From contig JAGWVE010000008.1 in NCBI GenBank assembly GCA_018971025.1, forward strand, positions 1 through 55,022: a stretch of 55,022 nucleotides of DNA, read 5' to 3'. A model generated the notes under the pieces. It saw nothing but the letters and a program-made list of their open reading frames with translations. It did no database searches and was not told where the DNA came from. Position 1 is the first letter of the stretch. Each line of letters begins with the position of its first letter. A program made the position numbers and the translations under genes. Below are positions 42,194 to 51,899 of this stretch, piece after piece. The stretch is from Bacteroidota bacterium. Lineage in GTDB: Bacteria > Bacteroidota > Bacteroidia > Chitinophagales > Chitinophagaceae.

Positions 42194-43341
42194 TAGGCGT
42201 ATGTTTTAGCGGCTTTGATTTGTCCGTTTTGTTTTCTAAAAAAGTACAAATTTTTGTTTTCTTGGTAGTCTGTTTGACTTTTTATACTACTATTAAATAC
42301 AGGTACTATTTTAAAGCTATTAAAAACGTTTGTTGGTTTGGTAAATAGGCTACCTGTAAAATAAAGTAAAGTTTCGTAGCCTTTAAAAAACTGATCGCTT
42401 GGGCGGCCTTGGTATTTGAGTTTATAGGCGTTTGTTAATTGCTTTAATAATTTTTCATTGCCATTAAAATAATAAGGGCTTGCGTAAATAATTTCTACAT
42501 TGGGAACATCCAATGTTTTAAGACCATCCCATGTTGGCATGCCAATAACAGTGGATTTATAAATAGGATTTTCGTTCAATACTTTTATAAGCGCAGCGCC
42601 AAAGCTTTCTTTGAGACTACCGCACATGATAATATTTTGTTTGGTGGAGTCTAAATAGGGTAGGATGTCACCAAAAACGATGCTATCCTGTAATTCAATA
42701 TTTAAAAAGGAGAGTGCCTGTTTGCTAACACTACCTGATATAATATTTTGAATATAATCTTCGGTGGGTCCTTTTTTCTTGCAATACAAGATGGTGTTTT
42801 TTGCAAAGTTATTTTGCAGATAACTGTTAATTGCCTCACACTGTGTTTTTAGTGTTGGGTTTAAAATAGTAAAAAACGGATTATTGGTAACCCCTGCATC
42901 GTTAGGAAAAACAGCTGATACCATGGGTGTTTGGTGCGCGAGTGCAAAATCGGCAATAAGTTTTGTGTCGGCTCTATTGGTAACAGCACTGATTATTAGC
43001 CCTGTATTTTGTATGCTAGAATCGGTAAGAAGAGTTGCTAATGAATTGTTTTTTTGTTTGGCATCAATGATGCGAATTTCTAAAGGGGTATTTGTTTTGT
43101 TTAAAGAATCTATAGCCATTAAAATGCCGTTGTAAAAATCAAGCCCAGGGAGCATGGTTTTAGGTAAATTATTATTACCTAAAGTGTAATCGGCTCCATT
43201 AAACGCAGCATCAATTTCTAGCGAAATGAATACAACAACCTTTTTTGCTACTGGAATGGTGGAGGTTGTTTGCGCATATGTCTTGGCAAAGCAGCTTAAC
43301 AATAAAACAAAGAGAGTCGTATACAGTAGGCTACTTTTCAT
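42190..43341 (-). CDS. Periplasmic-binding-protein-like (type I) lipid-free secreted protein
   Basis: The 383-residue protein has a signal peptide (residues 1-23, cleavage near TYA-QT) and a pattern of alternating Rossmann-like lobes resembling amino-acid ABC-transport binding proteins of the Leu/Ile/Val type, for example FYNGILMAIDSLN, GLIISAVTNRADT, NTILYCKKKGPTEDY and FFKGYETLLYF. No ABC transporter genes are adjacent, so a transport function is uncertain; it could be a scaffold or sensor. It lies 11 nt downstream of guaA on the same strand. Assignment is to fold only. Confidence 0.65.
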   Translation of the reverse strand: MKSSLLYTTLFVLLLSCFAKTYAQTTSTIPVAKKVVVFISLEIDAAFNGADYTLGNNNLPKTMLPGLDFYNGILMAIDSLNKTNTPLEIRIIDAKQKNNSLATLLTDSSIQNTGLIISAVTNRADTKLIADFALAHQTPMVSAVFPNDAGVTNNPFFTILNPTLKTQCEAINSYLQNNFAKNTILYCKKKGPTEDYIQNIISGSVSKQALSFLNIELQDSIVFGDILPYLDSTKQNIIMCGSLKESFGAALIKVLNENPIYKSTVIGMPTWDGLKTLDVPNVEIIYASPYYFNGNEKLLKQLTNAYKLKYQGRPSDQFFKGYETLLYFTGSLFTKPTNVFNSFKIVPVFNSSIKSQTDYQENKNLYFFRKQNGQIKAAKTYAY

Positions 43342-43352
43342 AACATATTATT

Positions 43353-44888
43353 TTACTCCCACTCAATGGTTGCAGGCGGTTTGCTGCTAATGTCATATAC
43401 CACACGATTAATGCCCCTTACCTGATTGATAATTTCGTTTGAAACATGCGCTAAAAATGAATAGGGTAAATGTGCCCAATCGGCGGTCATCCCATCTACA
43501 GAGGTTACTGCTCTTAATGCAACCGTAAACTCGTAAGTTCTTTCGTCACCCATTACGCCAACACTTTTTACGGGGAGTAAAATAGTGCCTGCCTGCCAAA
43601 CCTCGGTATATAAATTGTGTGATTTTAAAGCATTGATATAAATGGCGTCTGCTGCTTGTAATAAAGCTACTTTTTCGGCATTTACTTCGCCAAGTATTCT
43701 GATGGCAAGCCCTGGTCCAGGAAAAGGATGTCTATTAATCATGTCGGCAGGAATACCAAGTTCTAAACCTACTCTGCGTACTTCATCTTTAAATAAATAC
43801 CTAAGTGGTTCTACTAAAGATAAATGCATGGTATCTGGAAGTCCACCCACATTGTGGTGCGACTTAATAGTTTGTGAAGGTCCATGAACACTTACACTTT
43901 CAATAACGTCTGGATAAATGGTGCCCTGTCCTAAAAAACTTACGTCTTTTACTTTAGCAGCTTCTTCTTGGAAAACATCAATAAATAATTTACCAATAAC
44001 TTTTCTTTTGGCTTCCGGGTCTGTTTTATCTTTTAAGTCTGCGTAGAATCTTTCTTTTGCATCGATGCCCGTTACATTCAGGCCAAGCTCTTTGTACATT
44101 TCTAACACTTGTTCAAACTCACCCTGACGTAATACGCCGTTGTCTACAAAAATGCCGTGAAGTCTTGTGCCAATGGCTTTGCTTATAAGTGTTGCTGCAA
44201 CAGTGCTATCTACACCACCGCTAAGCGCCATGATTACTTGACGGTCTCCAATTTGCTCTTTTAATTTTGCAACGGTTTCTGTTACAAATGAAGCAGGGGT
44301 CCAGTTCTGGCTGCATCCGCAAGTGTTCACCAAAAAGTTTTTGATAATTAATTTGCCTTGCGTAGAATGGTATACTTCAGGATGAAATTGTAATCCAAAT
44401 AATGGATGTGTATCTGTGGTAGTTTTTTTAAATGCTGCAATAGGAATACTTTCTGTGGTTGCTGTAATTTGAAAACCCTCCGGTAAAGCAACAATAGAAT
44501 CGGAGTGGCTCATCCATACTTGCGATCCATTATCAACACCAGCAAGTAAAGTGTCTTGTTCTTGTATTTGTAAATGTGCGCGGCCGTATTCTCTTTTATT
44601 TGATTTGTTAACCGTGCCGCCAAATGTTTTAGCGGTTAATTGCGCTCCATAACAAACCCCTAGTACGGGAACTTTTTGTATGAAACTTGCAATGTCTACA
44701 ACAGGAGCATTTTCTTCGTTCACACTAAATGGAGATCCACTTAATATGATTCCTTTTAATCCGGGCTCAAAAGTAAATGACTTATGAAAGGGGATGATTT
44801 CGCAATACACATTGGCCTCTCTAACCGCTCTGGCAATTAACTGTGTATACTGGCTACCAAAATCTAGGATAAGAATTTTTTCTGTCAT
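43353..44888 (-). CDS. guaA: GMP synthase (glutamine-hydrolysing)
   Basis: The 511-residue protein starts at ATG 44888 ([20 protein letters not shown]). The N-terminal glutamine amidotransferase has the catalytic Cys79 in [10 protein letters not shown] and His-Glu in QFHPEVYHS. The ATP-pyrophosphatase domain has the P-loop [16 protein letters not shown], and the C-terminal dimerisation domain ends KPPATIEWE. It converts XMP to GMP. A frame extending to 44930 runs into the rpsT terminator and is not used. Confidence 0.97.
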   Translation of the reverse strand: MTEKILILDFGSQYTQLIARAVREANVYCEIIPFHKSFTFEPGLKGIILSGSPFSVNEENAPVVDIASFIQKVPVLGVCYGAQLTAKTFGGTVNKSNKREYGRAHLQIQEQDTLLAGVDNGSQVWMSHSDSIVALPEGFQITATTESIPIAAFKKTTTDTHPLFGLQFHPEVYHSTQGKLIIKNFLVNTCGCSQNWTPASFVTETVAKLKEQIGDRQVIMALSGGVDSTVAATLISKAIGTRLHGIFVDNGVLRQGEFEQVLEMYKELGLNVTGIDAKERFYADLKDKTDPEAKRKVIGKLFIDVFQEEAAKVKDVSFLGQGTIYPDVIESVSVHGPSQTIKSHHNVGGLPDTMHLSLVEPLRYLFKDEVRRVGLELGIPADMINRHPFPGPGLAIRILGEVNAEKVALLQAADAIYINALKSHNLYTEVWQAGTILLPVKSVGVMGDERTYEFTVALRAVTSVDGMTADWAHLPYSFLAHVSNEIINQVRGINRVVYDISSKPPATIEWE

Positions 44889-44917
44889 AGCTGCGAAGTT
44901 AATTGAAATTGGGAGCA

Positions 44918-44947
44918 CAAAAAAAACCAACCCGCAGGGTTGGTTTT
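44918..44947 (-). terminator. Rho-independent terminator of rpsT
   Basis: On the minus strand AAAACCAACCC pairs with GGGTTGGTTTT around a TGC loop (44923-44947) and runs into a string of T bases. It lies 46 nt after the rpsT stop and just upstream of guaA, which is therefore likely to have its own promoter. Confidence 0.9.
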
Positions 44948-44992
44948 AATAATATCTATCAAAGTTGATAAGTATCTGCTTTGCCGTGTAAC

Positions 44993-45247
44993 TTATGCAG
45001 CAGCAACAGCCTTTTTGGCTAGTTTGCTCTTTAAGTTAGCAGCTTTATTTTTGTGGATAATACCACGCTTAGCAAGTTTATCAATCATCGAAATGACGTT
45101 TGGTAATGCTTCTGTATAAGCTTTGGTATCAGTACCGGCTTTAAGTTCACGAACTGCATTACGGGTAGTTTTACCATAGTAACGATTACGCTCGCGACGT
45201 TTAGCCGCTTGTCTCACATCTTTTTTAGTAGCTGAATGGTTTGCCAT
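44993..45247 (-). CDS. rpsT: 30S ribosomal protein S20
   Basis: The 84-residue basic protein MANHSATKKDVRQAAKRRER is typical S20, including RNRYYGKTTRNAVRELK and the C-terminal KGIIHKNKAANLKSKLAKK-type segment. S20 binds 16S rRNA early in small-subunit assembly. The gene is monocistronic, with an exact -7 box TACCTTTG (45270-45277, minus strand) 22 nt upstream of the ATG and a strong terminator downstream. A 6 bp inverted repeat (TTTGAA-N6-TTCAAA, 45295-45312) overlaps the expected -33 region. Confidence 0.97.
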   Translation of the reverse strand: MANHSATKKDVRQAAKRRERNRYYGKTTRNAVRELKAGTDTKAYTEALPNVISMIDKLAKRGIIHKNKAANLKSKLAKKAVAAA

Positions 45248-45269
45248 GTTCTAATTTTTTTCAGGACGG

Positions 45270-45277
45270 CAAAGGTA
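45270..45277 (-). promoter_or_regulatory. Putative -7 promoter element of rpsT
   Basis: TACCTTTG followed by C on the minus strand is an exact match to TAnnTTTG. An inverted repeat TTTGAA-N6-TTCAAA at 45295-45312 covers the place where the -33 element should be. The 172 bp gap to sucA has no clear sucA promoter. Confidence 0.6.
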
Positions 45278-45419
45278 AGGGCTAGACCTCAAAGTTTGAA
45301 ATTTTATTCAAAAAAAACATCGATTTCGTTAATTTTCAATGAAATTACCCCTTTTTTTCTCCTTTTTATGACCGATATTTGCTCGGCAATTTGATAAATT
45401 AGACTCGTAAGACTATCAC

Positions 45420-48176
45420 ATGAAGGATTTTTCTTATATAACCAATTCCCATCCCGCTTTTATAGAAGAGACCTATAAAGCGTTTGTACAAGATCCAAGT
45501 TCGGTAGACCCAGACTTAAAAAAGTTTTTTGAAGGCTTTGATTTTGCAGTTTCTAATGGTCATGCAGGAAGTGGCGCGCCTACTACTGCAACTACCGCTG
45601 CATCCACAAGTAGTACTGGTATAGATTGGCAAAAAGAAATCAATGTGTACCGTCTTATTTTGGGTTATCGAAATAGAGGGCATTTATTGGCGTTAACAAA
45701 TCCAATTAGACCGCGTAAAGACAGACAAGCCAATTTAGATTTATCTTATTTTGGATTATCTGATGCTGATTTGTCGCAAACTTTTCAAGCAGGAAAATTT
45801 GTTGGCCTGGGTGCTACTTCATTAAAAAATATTTTAACGCATTTACAAACCTGCTACACCTCAAGTGTTGGTGCAGAGTTTAAATATATTAGCAGTAAAG
45901 AAAAAGTTTCGTTTTTGATTGCAGAAATGGAAACCAACTTTAAAGCGCCTATTCATTTAGAAAAAAAGAAACACATCCTCGAAAAATTAAATCAAGGTGT
46001 GATTTTTGAAAAGTTTTTACATACCAAATATATTGGTCAAAAAAGATTTTCATTAGAAGGAGGGGAGAGTACAATTGCTGCACTGGATGCTATCATTAAT
46101 ACCGCCGCGTCACATGACGTGCAAGAAGTTGTAATTGGTATGGCACACCGTGGTCGTTTAAATGTGCTCGCTAATATTATGGGTAAAACCTATGAGCAAA
46201 TATTTAGTGAGTTTGAAGGAACTGCCATTATTGATCAAACCATGGGTAGCGGCGACGTTAAATACCATATGGGTTATGGTTCAGAAATTACAACACCCGA
46301 TCAGAAAAAGATTCATTTAAAATTAGTACCTAACCCTTCACACCTTGAAGCGGTAGATCCAGTCGTACTTGGTTTTGCAAGAGCAAAAGCAGACGTGCTA
46401 GATCAAAGTGCTTTTGACAAATACTTGCCTATATTAATTCATGGTGATGCTTCTGTTGCAGGACAGGGTATTGTGTATGAAGTGCTTCAAATGAGTAACC
46501 TTCGTGGTTATCATACAGGTGGTACCATCCATTTTGTGATCAACAACCAAATTGGTTTTACCACAGATTTTGATGATGCAAGAAGTGCTGATTATTGTAC
46601 ATCGGTTGCTGCTATGGTGCAAGCGCCTGTGTTACACGTAAATGGTGATGATGCAGAAGCGGTTGTAAAGTGTGCCGAAATTGCAACACGTTACCGTCAA
46701 AAATTTAATTCGGACATTTTTATTGATATGGTGTGTTACCGTAGACACGGTCACAATGAGGGCGATGATCCTAAGTATACGCAACCTCAACTGTATGCAT
46801 TAATTGACAAGCATCAAAATCCGAGAGAAACCTATACACAGTTTTTAATCCAAAATGGTGAGCCGGAAGCACAATCCCTTGCCAAAGAGATGGAAAAGAA
46901 ATTCTGGGCTGATTTGCAAGAGCGCCTAGATGAAGTAAAACAACATCCACTCCCTTACAAATACCAAGCGCCAGAACTTGCATGGCAAAATATGGGTAAA
47001 GCAACAGAAGCAGATTTTCAATCTTCGCCAACAACTGCAATTACACAAGACAGATTTAATTTATTATTTGAGCGTTTGATGCAATTCCCTCAAGATTTTA
47101 AACCACTTAAAAAAGTGGAAAAATTATTACAGGAAAAAATCAAGCTCATGGAAGCTGAGCAAAAAGTAGACTGGGCTACTGCCGAATTAATGGCATATGG
47201 CTCATTACTTATTGATGGCAATATTGTTCGTATGAGTGGTCAGGACGTGCAGCGCGGTACGTTTAGTCACCGTCACGCCGTAATCCGTGATGAGCAAACA
47301 AATAAGGGTCATAACAGGCTCAATCATTTTACAGAAGGTCAAGAAAAATTTAGAATTTATAATTCATTGTTGAGTGAATATGGTGTGCTTGGTTTTGAAT
47401 ATGGTTATGCCATGGCAAACCCTAACGCACTTGTTATTTGGGAAGCGCAGTTTGGTGATTTCTGTAATGGCGCACAAACCATGATTGATCAGTTTATTGT
47501 GGCAGGTGAGCAAAAATGGCAACGTCAAAATGGACTTGTAATGTTACTGCCGCATGGTTATGAAGGGCAAGGCCCTGAGCATAGTAGTGCTCGTTTAGAG
47601 CGCTTCTTGCAAATGGCTGCCGAGTTAAACATGGTTGTAACTAATATTACTTCGGCGGCTAATTTATTCCATGCATTACGTAGACAGCTTACATGGAACT
47701 TTAGAAAGCCCATGATTAATTTTTCTCCAAAAGCAAACCTGCGTAACCCAGGCACTTATAGTAAAGTAGAGGAATTTTTACAAGGTGGCTTTAAAGAAGT
47801 AATCGATGATGTATTTGTACAAGATGCGGCTGCTGTTAAAAAAGTTTTGTTTTGCACGGGTAAAATTTATTTTGAATTAGCAGAAAAGCAAGCAAAAGAA
47901 AATAGACAAGACATTGCTGTTGTAAGACTTGAACAAATTTATCCACTAGCACAAGATCAATTAAGTGCGCTGCATAAAAAATACAGCAAGGCTACTTGGT
48001 TTTGGGTACAGGAAGAACCGCAAAACATGGGCGCGGCTAGCTTCTTAAAAATGAATTTACACACGATTAATTTTGGTGTAATTAGTAGAAGTGCAAGTGC
48101 GTCAACTGCAACCGGTTATGCAAAAGTGCATGCTGCAGAACAGTTAGAGGTTATTGAAACAGCATTTAATATTTAA
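45420..48176 (+). CDS. sucA: 2-oxoglutarate dehydrogenase E1 component
   Basis: The 918-residue protein has the E1o N-terminal motif FIEETYKAFVQDPSSVDPDL, the GMAHRGRLNVLANIMGK region, the active-site HGDASVAGQGIVYE and IGFTTDF segments, the thiamine-diphosphate motif (GDDAEAV...NSDIFIDMVCYRRHGHNEGDDP, split by other residues), and HGYEGQGPEHSSARLERFLQ. It decarboxylates 2-oxoglutarate in the TCA cycle and passes the succinyl group to the E2 encoded next. The next gene, sucB, follows after 26 nt. Confidence 0.97.
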   Translation: MKDFSYITNSHPAFIEETYKAFVQDPSSVDPDLKKFFEGFDFAVSNGHAGSGAPTTATTAASTSSTGIDWQKEINVYRLILGYRNRGHLLALTNPIRPRKDRQANLDLSYFGLSDADLSQTFQAGKFVGLGATSLKNILTHLQTCYTSSVGAEFKYISSKEKVSFLIAEMETNFKAPIHLEKKKHILEKLNQGVIFEKFLHTKYIGQKRFSLEGGESTIAALDAIINTAASHDVQEVVIGMAHRGRLNVLANIMGKTYEQIFSEFEGTAIIDQTMGSGDVKYHMGYGSEITTPDQKKIHLKLVPNPSHLEAVDPVVLGFARAKADVLDQSAFDKYLPILIHGDASVAGQGIVYEVLQMSNLRGYHTGGTIHFVINNQIGFTTDFDDARSADYCTSVAAMVQAPVLHVNGDDAEAVVKCAEIATRYRQKFNSDIFIDMVCYRRHGHNEGDDPKYTQPQLYALIDKHQNPRETYTQFLIQNGEPEAQSLAKEMEKKFWADLQERLDEVKQHPLPYKYQAPELAWQNMGKATEADFQSSPTTAITQDRFNLLFERLMQFPQDFKPLKKVEKLLQEKIKLMEAEQKVDWATAELMAYGSLLIDGNIVRMSGQDVQRGTFSHRHAVIRDEQTNKGHNRLNHFTEGQEKFRIYNSLLSEYGVLGFEYGYAMANPNALVIWEAQFGDFCNGAQTMIDQFIVAGEQKWQRQNGLVMLLPHGYEGQGPEHSSARLERFLQMAAELNMVVTNITSAANLFHALRRQLTWNFRKPMINFSPKANLRNPGTYSKVEEFLQGGFKEVIDDVFVQDAAAVKKVLFCTGKIYFELAEKQAKENRQDIAVVRLEQIYPLAQDQLSALHKKYSKATWFWVQEEPQNMGAASFLKMNLHTINFGVISRSASASTATGYAKVHAAEQLEVIETAFNI

Positions 48177-48202
48177 TTTAGCATACTTAGAAATATCATT
48201 TT

Positions 48203-49420
48203 ATGATTGAAATAAAAGTTCCAGCAATTGGAGAATCTATCTCAGAAGTTACTTTGTTAAAGTGGACAAAAAAAGATGGCGACTACGTAGAAAGAGACGA
48301 AGTAATTGCCGAGTTTGAAAGTGAAAAAGCAACTTTTGAAGTAAATGCTGAGCAGGCGGGTGTGCTTACCACACTAGGTAAAGAAGGGGATACATTGCTT
48401 ATTGGTGATGTACTTGCTAAAATTGATGAAACTGCCGAAAGGCCCGCAGCAGCTGCCGTTCCGGCCGCACCGGCTGCGCCGGCGCCAGTTGCTCCGAAAT
48501 CGGAAGCACCTGTTGCTGCGATCCCTAACGATGTAAAAGCAACACCGGTAGCATCTGCTATTATTGCTGACAAAAAAGTAGACCCTACAGCCATTACTGC
48601 AACCGGTACTGGCGGAAAAATATTAAAGCAAGACGTATTAGAAGCGTTATCGCATCCGGGTAAAAAAGCGTTTGCGGGCACCGAGCTAAATTCAAGAAAT
48701 GTGCGTCAAGAAAAAATGAGCGCGCTCCGCAAAACCATTAGCCGACGACTGGTAGAGTCTAAAAATACAACGGCCATGCTTACTACGTTTAACGAAGTAG
48801 ACATGACGCGTATTATGGAAGTGAGAAAGCAGTTTAAAGATAAATTTAAAGAAAGCCATGGCGTTAATTTAGGCTTCATGAGCTTCTTTGCTAAAGCATG
48901 TTCTACTGCACTAGGCGAGTGGCCTTCTGTAAATGCTTATATCGATGGCGATCAAATTATTTACCACGATTACGCAGACATTAGCATTGCAGTGAGTACG
49001 CCTCGCGGTTTAACGGTGCCAGTTATGCGCAATGTAGAAAGCATGAGCATGGCTGACGTAGAAAAAACAGTGGTGATGCTTGCTGGTAAAGCGCGCGACA
49101 GTAAACTTACTGCCGACGATTTACAAGGGGGTACTTTTACCATCACCAATGGTGGTGTTTTTGGTAGCTTAATGAGTACGCCTATTATCAATATTCCTCA
49201 GAGTGCTATTTTAGGCATGCATAAAATACAGGACAGACCGATGGCTATTAATGGTCAGGTGGTTATCAGACCTATGATGTATGTAGCGCTTAGTTACGAT
49301 CACCGCATTATTGATGGTCGTGAGAGTGTTGGATTTTTAGTACGTGTGAAAGAACTTCTAGAAAATCCTGAGTTACTACTCATGGGTAAAGATCCTGTTA
49401 AAACATTACTAGAACTCTAA
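48203..49420 (+). CDS. sucB: 2-oxoglutarate dehydrogenase E2 component (dihydrolipoyllysine succinyltransferase)
   Basis: The 405-residue protein has a lipoyl domain at residues 1-80 with the lipoyl lysine K42 in [10 protein letters not shown]. An Ala-Pro-rich linker follows (about 85-115), then an E3-binding motif ([18 protein letters not shown] to [12 protein letters not shown]), and a catalytic domain ending with the active-site [17 protein letters not shown]. It takes the succinyl group from SucA and transfers it to CoA in the TCA cycle. It forms an operon with sucA, and an RNA methyltransferase gene follows with no gap. Confidence 0.97.
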   Translation: MIEIKVPAIGESISEVTLLKWTKKDGDYVERDEVIAEFESEKATFEVNAEQAGVLTTLGKEGDTLLIGDVLAKIDETAERPAAAAVPAAPAAPAPVAPKSEAPVAAIPNDVKATPVASAIIADKKVDPTAITATGTGGKILKQDVLEALSHPGKKAFAGTELNSRNVRQEKMSALRKTISRRLVESKNTTAMLTTFNEVDMTRIMEVRKQFKDKFKESHGVNLGFMSFFAKACSTALGEWPSVNAYIDGDQIIYHDYADISIAVSTPRGLTVPVMRNVESMSMADVEKTVVMLAGKARDSKLTADDLQGGTFTITNGGVFGSLMSTPIINIPQSAILGMHKIQDRPMAINGQVVIRPMMYVALSYDHRIIDGRESVGFLVRVKELLENPELLLMGKDPVKTLLEL

Positions 49421-50599
49421 GTGCGTTTTCAATCGTATTGCAACACGGCGGTTACTATCATTAATGCTTATAAAGGAGGTGTACCTTTTGTGCACCATCT
49501 CAAACAATATTTTGCTGCACACAAAAAGCATGGTTCTACTGATCGTAGAACCATTGCGCATTTATGTTATACCTATTACCGCCTCGGTGCTAGTATCTCA
49601 AATTTTGATACAGATAAAGGCTTACAGCTTGCTATTTTTTTATGTGAAGCCAAGCCTGGCAATTGGAGCTTTTTGTTTGAGCCGAGCTGGCTTGCAGCCT
49701 GGGGTACATTAGATCAAAAATTAGCTTTTATTAAAGAGCAGCTTCCGGGTTATAGGGTCGAAAGTATTTTTCCTTTTGCGGCGCATTTGTCGGAAGGGAT
49801 GGATGCTACTGCCTTTAACAGGAGCCACCTACTACAACCTGATTTATTTATTCGCATCAGGCCCAAGCAGGAAGATGCAGTGGTCTCTAAATTAAATAAG
49901 GCGGAGATTCATTTTGAAAAAATTTCCGACACTTGCCTACGACTTGCGAGTGGAACTAAATTAGATGAAGTGCTGCTCATTAATAAAGAAGCAGTGATTC
50001 AAGATTACAGTTCACAACAAATTGGAAATGTATATGCGCTTGCCACGGAGTTTGCAGATTCTAAAAAAAGAGTGTGGGACGCCTGCGCTGCAAGTGGTGG
50101 TAAGTCTATTTTAGCGGTAGATCTTTTAGGGCAAATTAAATTAACGGCTTCTGATATGCGCGCTTCTATTTTGCGAAATTTGCAAACACGTTTTACTGCG
50201 GCGGGTATGGGCGCGTATCAATCTTTTGCAGTGGATCTTACCAGCGCGCACGATCTTAGTAATTTTGCAAAGCTTGCCGATTTTATTATTTGTGATGCGC
50301 CATGCTCGGGGAGTGGCACCTGGGGTAGAACACCCGAACACCTTGCCTTTTTTGATGAGGCTTCTATTGATAATTATAGACAACTACAACAATCAATTAT
50401 TACCAACACGCTACCGTATGTAGCGGTGAATGGATATTTTTTATACAGCACCTGTTCTGTGTTTGCTGCAGAAAATGAAGCGCAGGTAAAATTTATTACA
50501 ACAAATTTTCCGGCATTCAAACTTGTGCATCAGCAGTTATTTACAGGCTACACAACAAAAGCAGACACCATGTTTGCGGCACTGTTTCAGAAAAAATAA
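49421..50599 (+). CDS. RsmB/NOP-family RNA m5C methyltransferase
   Basis: The 392-residue protein has SAM motif I VWDACAASGGKSILAVD (near residues 218-234), motif IV CDAPCSGSGTWGR with Cys295, and motif VI YSTCSVFAAENEAQV with Cys345, so both catalytic cysteines are kept. The N-terminal domain, with DRRTIAHLCYTYYRLG, resembles the NusB-like region of RsmB. It methylates cytosine C5 in RNA; the site is not known. The start is GTG at 49421, directly after the sucB stop codon, with no in-frame ATG before about residue 127. It is coupled to sucAB. Confidence 0.85.
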   Translation: MRFQSYCNTAVTIINAYKGGVPFVHHLKQYFAAHKKHGSTDRRTIAHLCYTYYRLGASISNFDTDKGLQLAIFLCEAKPGNWSFLFEPSWLAAWGTLDQKLAFIKEQLPGYRVESIFPFAAHLSEGMDATAFNRSHLLQPDLFIRIRPKQEDAVVSKLNKAEIHFEKISDTCLRLASGTKLDEVLLINKEAVIQDYSSQQIGNVYALATEFADSKKRVWDACAASGGKSILAVDLLGQIKLTASDMRASILRNLQTRFTAAGMGAYQSFAVDLTSAHDLSNFAKLADFIICDAPCSGSGTWGRTPEHLAFFDEASIDNYRQLQQSIITNTLPYVAVNGYFLYSTCSVFAAENEAQVKFITTNFPAFKLVHQQLFTGYTTKADTMFAALFQKK

Positions 50600-50614
50600 G
50601 TAAGAGAAGTTTTT

Positions 50615-50645
50615 GCGAAAAGTTTTTTCGCGAAAAGTTTTCGCG
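50615..50645. repeat. Two overlapping palindromes CGCGAAAA/TTTTCGCG between converging genes
   Basis: GCGAAAA (50615-50621) pairs with TTTTCGC (50625-50631), and CGCGAAAA (50629-50636) pairs with TTTTCGCG (50638-50645). The two hairpins share CGC and cannot form together. The element lies between the methyltransferase and mnmA stop codons. It may terminate both genes, and it recalls the CGCGAA repeat at 5089-5150. Confidence 0.65.
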
Positions 50646-50649
50646 GCAT

Positions 50650-51756
50650 TTATAGTAAGATGCCGCGCTGGATGACGCCACCACCGATTACGTCGTTGCC
50701 TTCATAAAAAACAGCACTTTGTCCGGGCGCAATACTTTTTACGGGCTCGTAAAAGCGTGCTCTAATGCCGTTTTCGGTATTAAATAAATGACTGGTTGCG
50801 CCACTGTCTTTGTATCTGATTTTTGTAATGGCTTCTGTACCATCTTCGATACTATCGTATTTGATCCAATTAATTTTAAGCACTTCCATATCGTTTTGAT
50901 CTAGGTCTGCTTCTGTGCCTAGTACAACGGTATTGGTATTCGGGTCAATGGCTGTAACGTATGCAGGTTTGCCTAGTGCTATTTCAAGTCCTTTGCGCTG
51001 ACCAATGGTATAAAAAGGATAGCCTTTGTGTTTGCCTAATCTTTTTCCTGTTTTATCTACAAACCAACCGCCATTTACTTTTTCTTCTAAGCCGTCTACA
51101 TTTCTTTTTAAAAATCCACGGTAGTCATTATCCGGCACAAAACAAATTTCGTAGCTCTCGCTTTTTTTAGCAAGCTCGGGGTAGCCCATATCATGCGCCA
51201 TTTGTCTGATATCTTTTTTATGGTATTGACCCAGTGGCATAATGGTTCTACTCAGTAATTCTTGATCCAGTCCCCAAAGCACATAGCTCTGATCTTTGGT
51301 ATCATCAAGACCTTTACTAATAACATATCTATTGTTGGTATGTTGTCTTACAGAGGCGTAATGTCCCGTTGCAATAAAATCGCATTCAAGGGCATTGGCT
51401 CTTTTTAAAAGTGCACGCCATTTAATATGCGTATTACACATGACGCAAGGGTTGGGTGTACGGCCCGCTAAATATTCTTCAACAAAATTTTCAACCACAA
51501 AATCACCAAACTCATCACGGATGTCTAAAATAAAATGGGGGAATCCATTTTGTACGGCTGCCTGTCTAGCATCATTAAAAGAATCAATATTACAGCAGCC
51601 CGTTTCTTTGGTACTCGTGCTACCACTTGTTGCATAATCCCATGTTTTCATGGTAATGCCAATCACTTCATAGCCTTCATTGTGGAGCATAAGTGCAGCA
51701 ACGGTACTATCAATACCGCCACTCATGGCAACCAATACTTTTCCTTTCCGGCTCAT
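50650..51756 (-). CDS. mnmA: tRNA-specific 2-thiouridylase MnmA
   Basis: The 368-residue protein from ATG 51756 (MSRKGKVLVAMSGGIDSTVA) has the PP-loop SGGIDST, the first catalytic Cys in NPCVMCNTHIKW, the second Cys in SYEICFVPDNDYRGF, and the C-terminal beta-barrel. It adds sulfur to U34 of Lys, Glu and Gln tRNAs using ATP. The frame runs on to 51777, but that start is a TTG inside the promoter box TAATTTTG (51775-51782, minus strand), so ATG 51756 is preferred. It is divergent from ssb. Confidence 0.95.
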   Translation of the reverse strand: MSRKGKVLVAMSGGIDSTVAALMLHNEGYEVIGITMKTWDYATSGSTSTKETGCCNIDSFNDARQAAVQNGFPHFILDIRDEFGDFVVENFVEEYLAGRTPNPCVMCNTHIKWRALLKRANALECDFIATGHYASVRQHTNNRYVISKGLDDTKDQSYVLWGLDQELLSRTIMPLGQYHKKDIRQMAHDMGYPELAKKSESYEICFVPDNDYRGFLKRNVDGLEEKVNGGWFVDKTGKRLGKHKGYPFYTIGQRKGLEIALGKPAYVTAIDPNTNTVVLGTEADLDQNDMEVLKINWIKYDSIEDGTEAITKIRYKDSGATSHLFNTENGIRARFYEPVKSIAPGQSAVFYEGNDVIGGGVIQRGILL

Positions 51757-51774
51757 AGATTCTAGATTCAGGTG

Positions 51775-51782
51775 CAAAATTA
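51775..51782 (-). promoter_or_regulatory. Putative -7 promoter element of mnmA
   Basis: TAATTTTG followed by C on the minus strand matches TAnnTTTG exactly and lies 18 nt before the ATG at 51756. It shows that the TTG at 51777 is not the start codon. Confidence 0.55.
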
Positions 51783-51899
51783 AGCTAATCGGGGGCTAAA
51801 TGCCTAAAATCCGGTTATTTCACATGATTTACACCTTACGAAAAGCGAAATTTCACTCTTTTATCCATTTTACCGATATTTACCCAAAACACACGAGAT

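Noticed and set aside
44889-44930. N-terminal extension of guaA up to 44930
   Set aside because: It runs through the rpsT terminator hairpin and lacks similarity; GuaA homologues begin at [11 protein letters not shown].
48283-48681. 132-codon minus-strand open frame rich in Ala and Ser
   Set aside because: It is the complement of the Ala/Pro linker of sucB, with low-complexity composition, no start signal and no family similarity.
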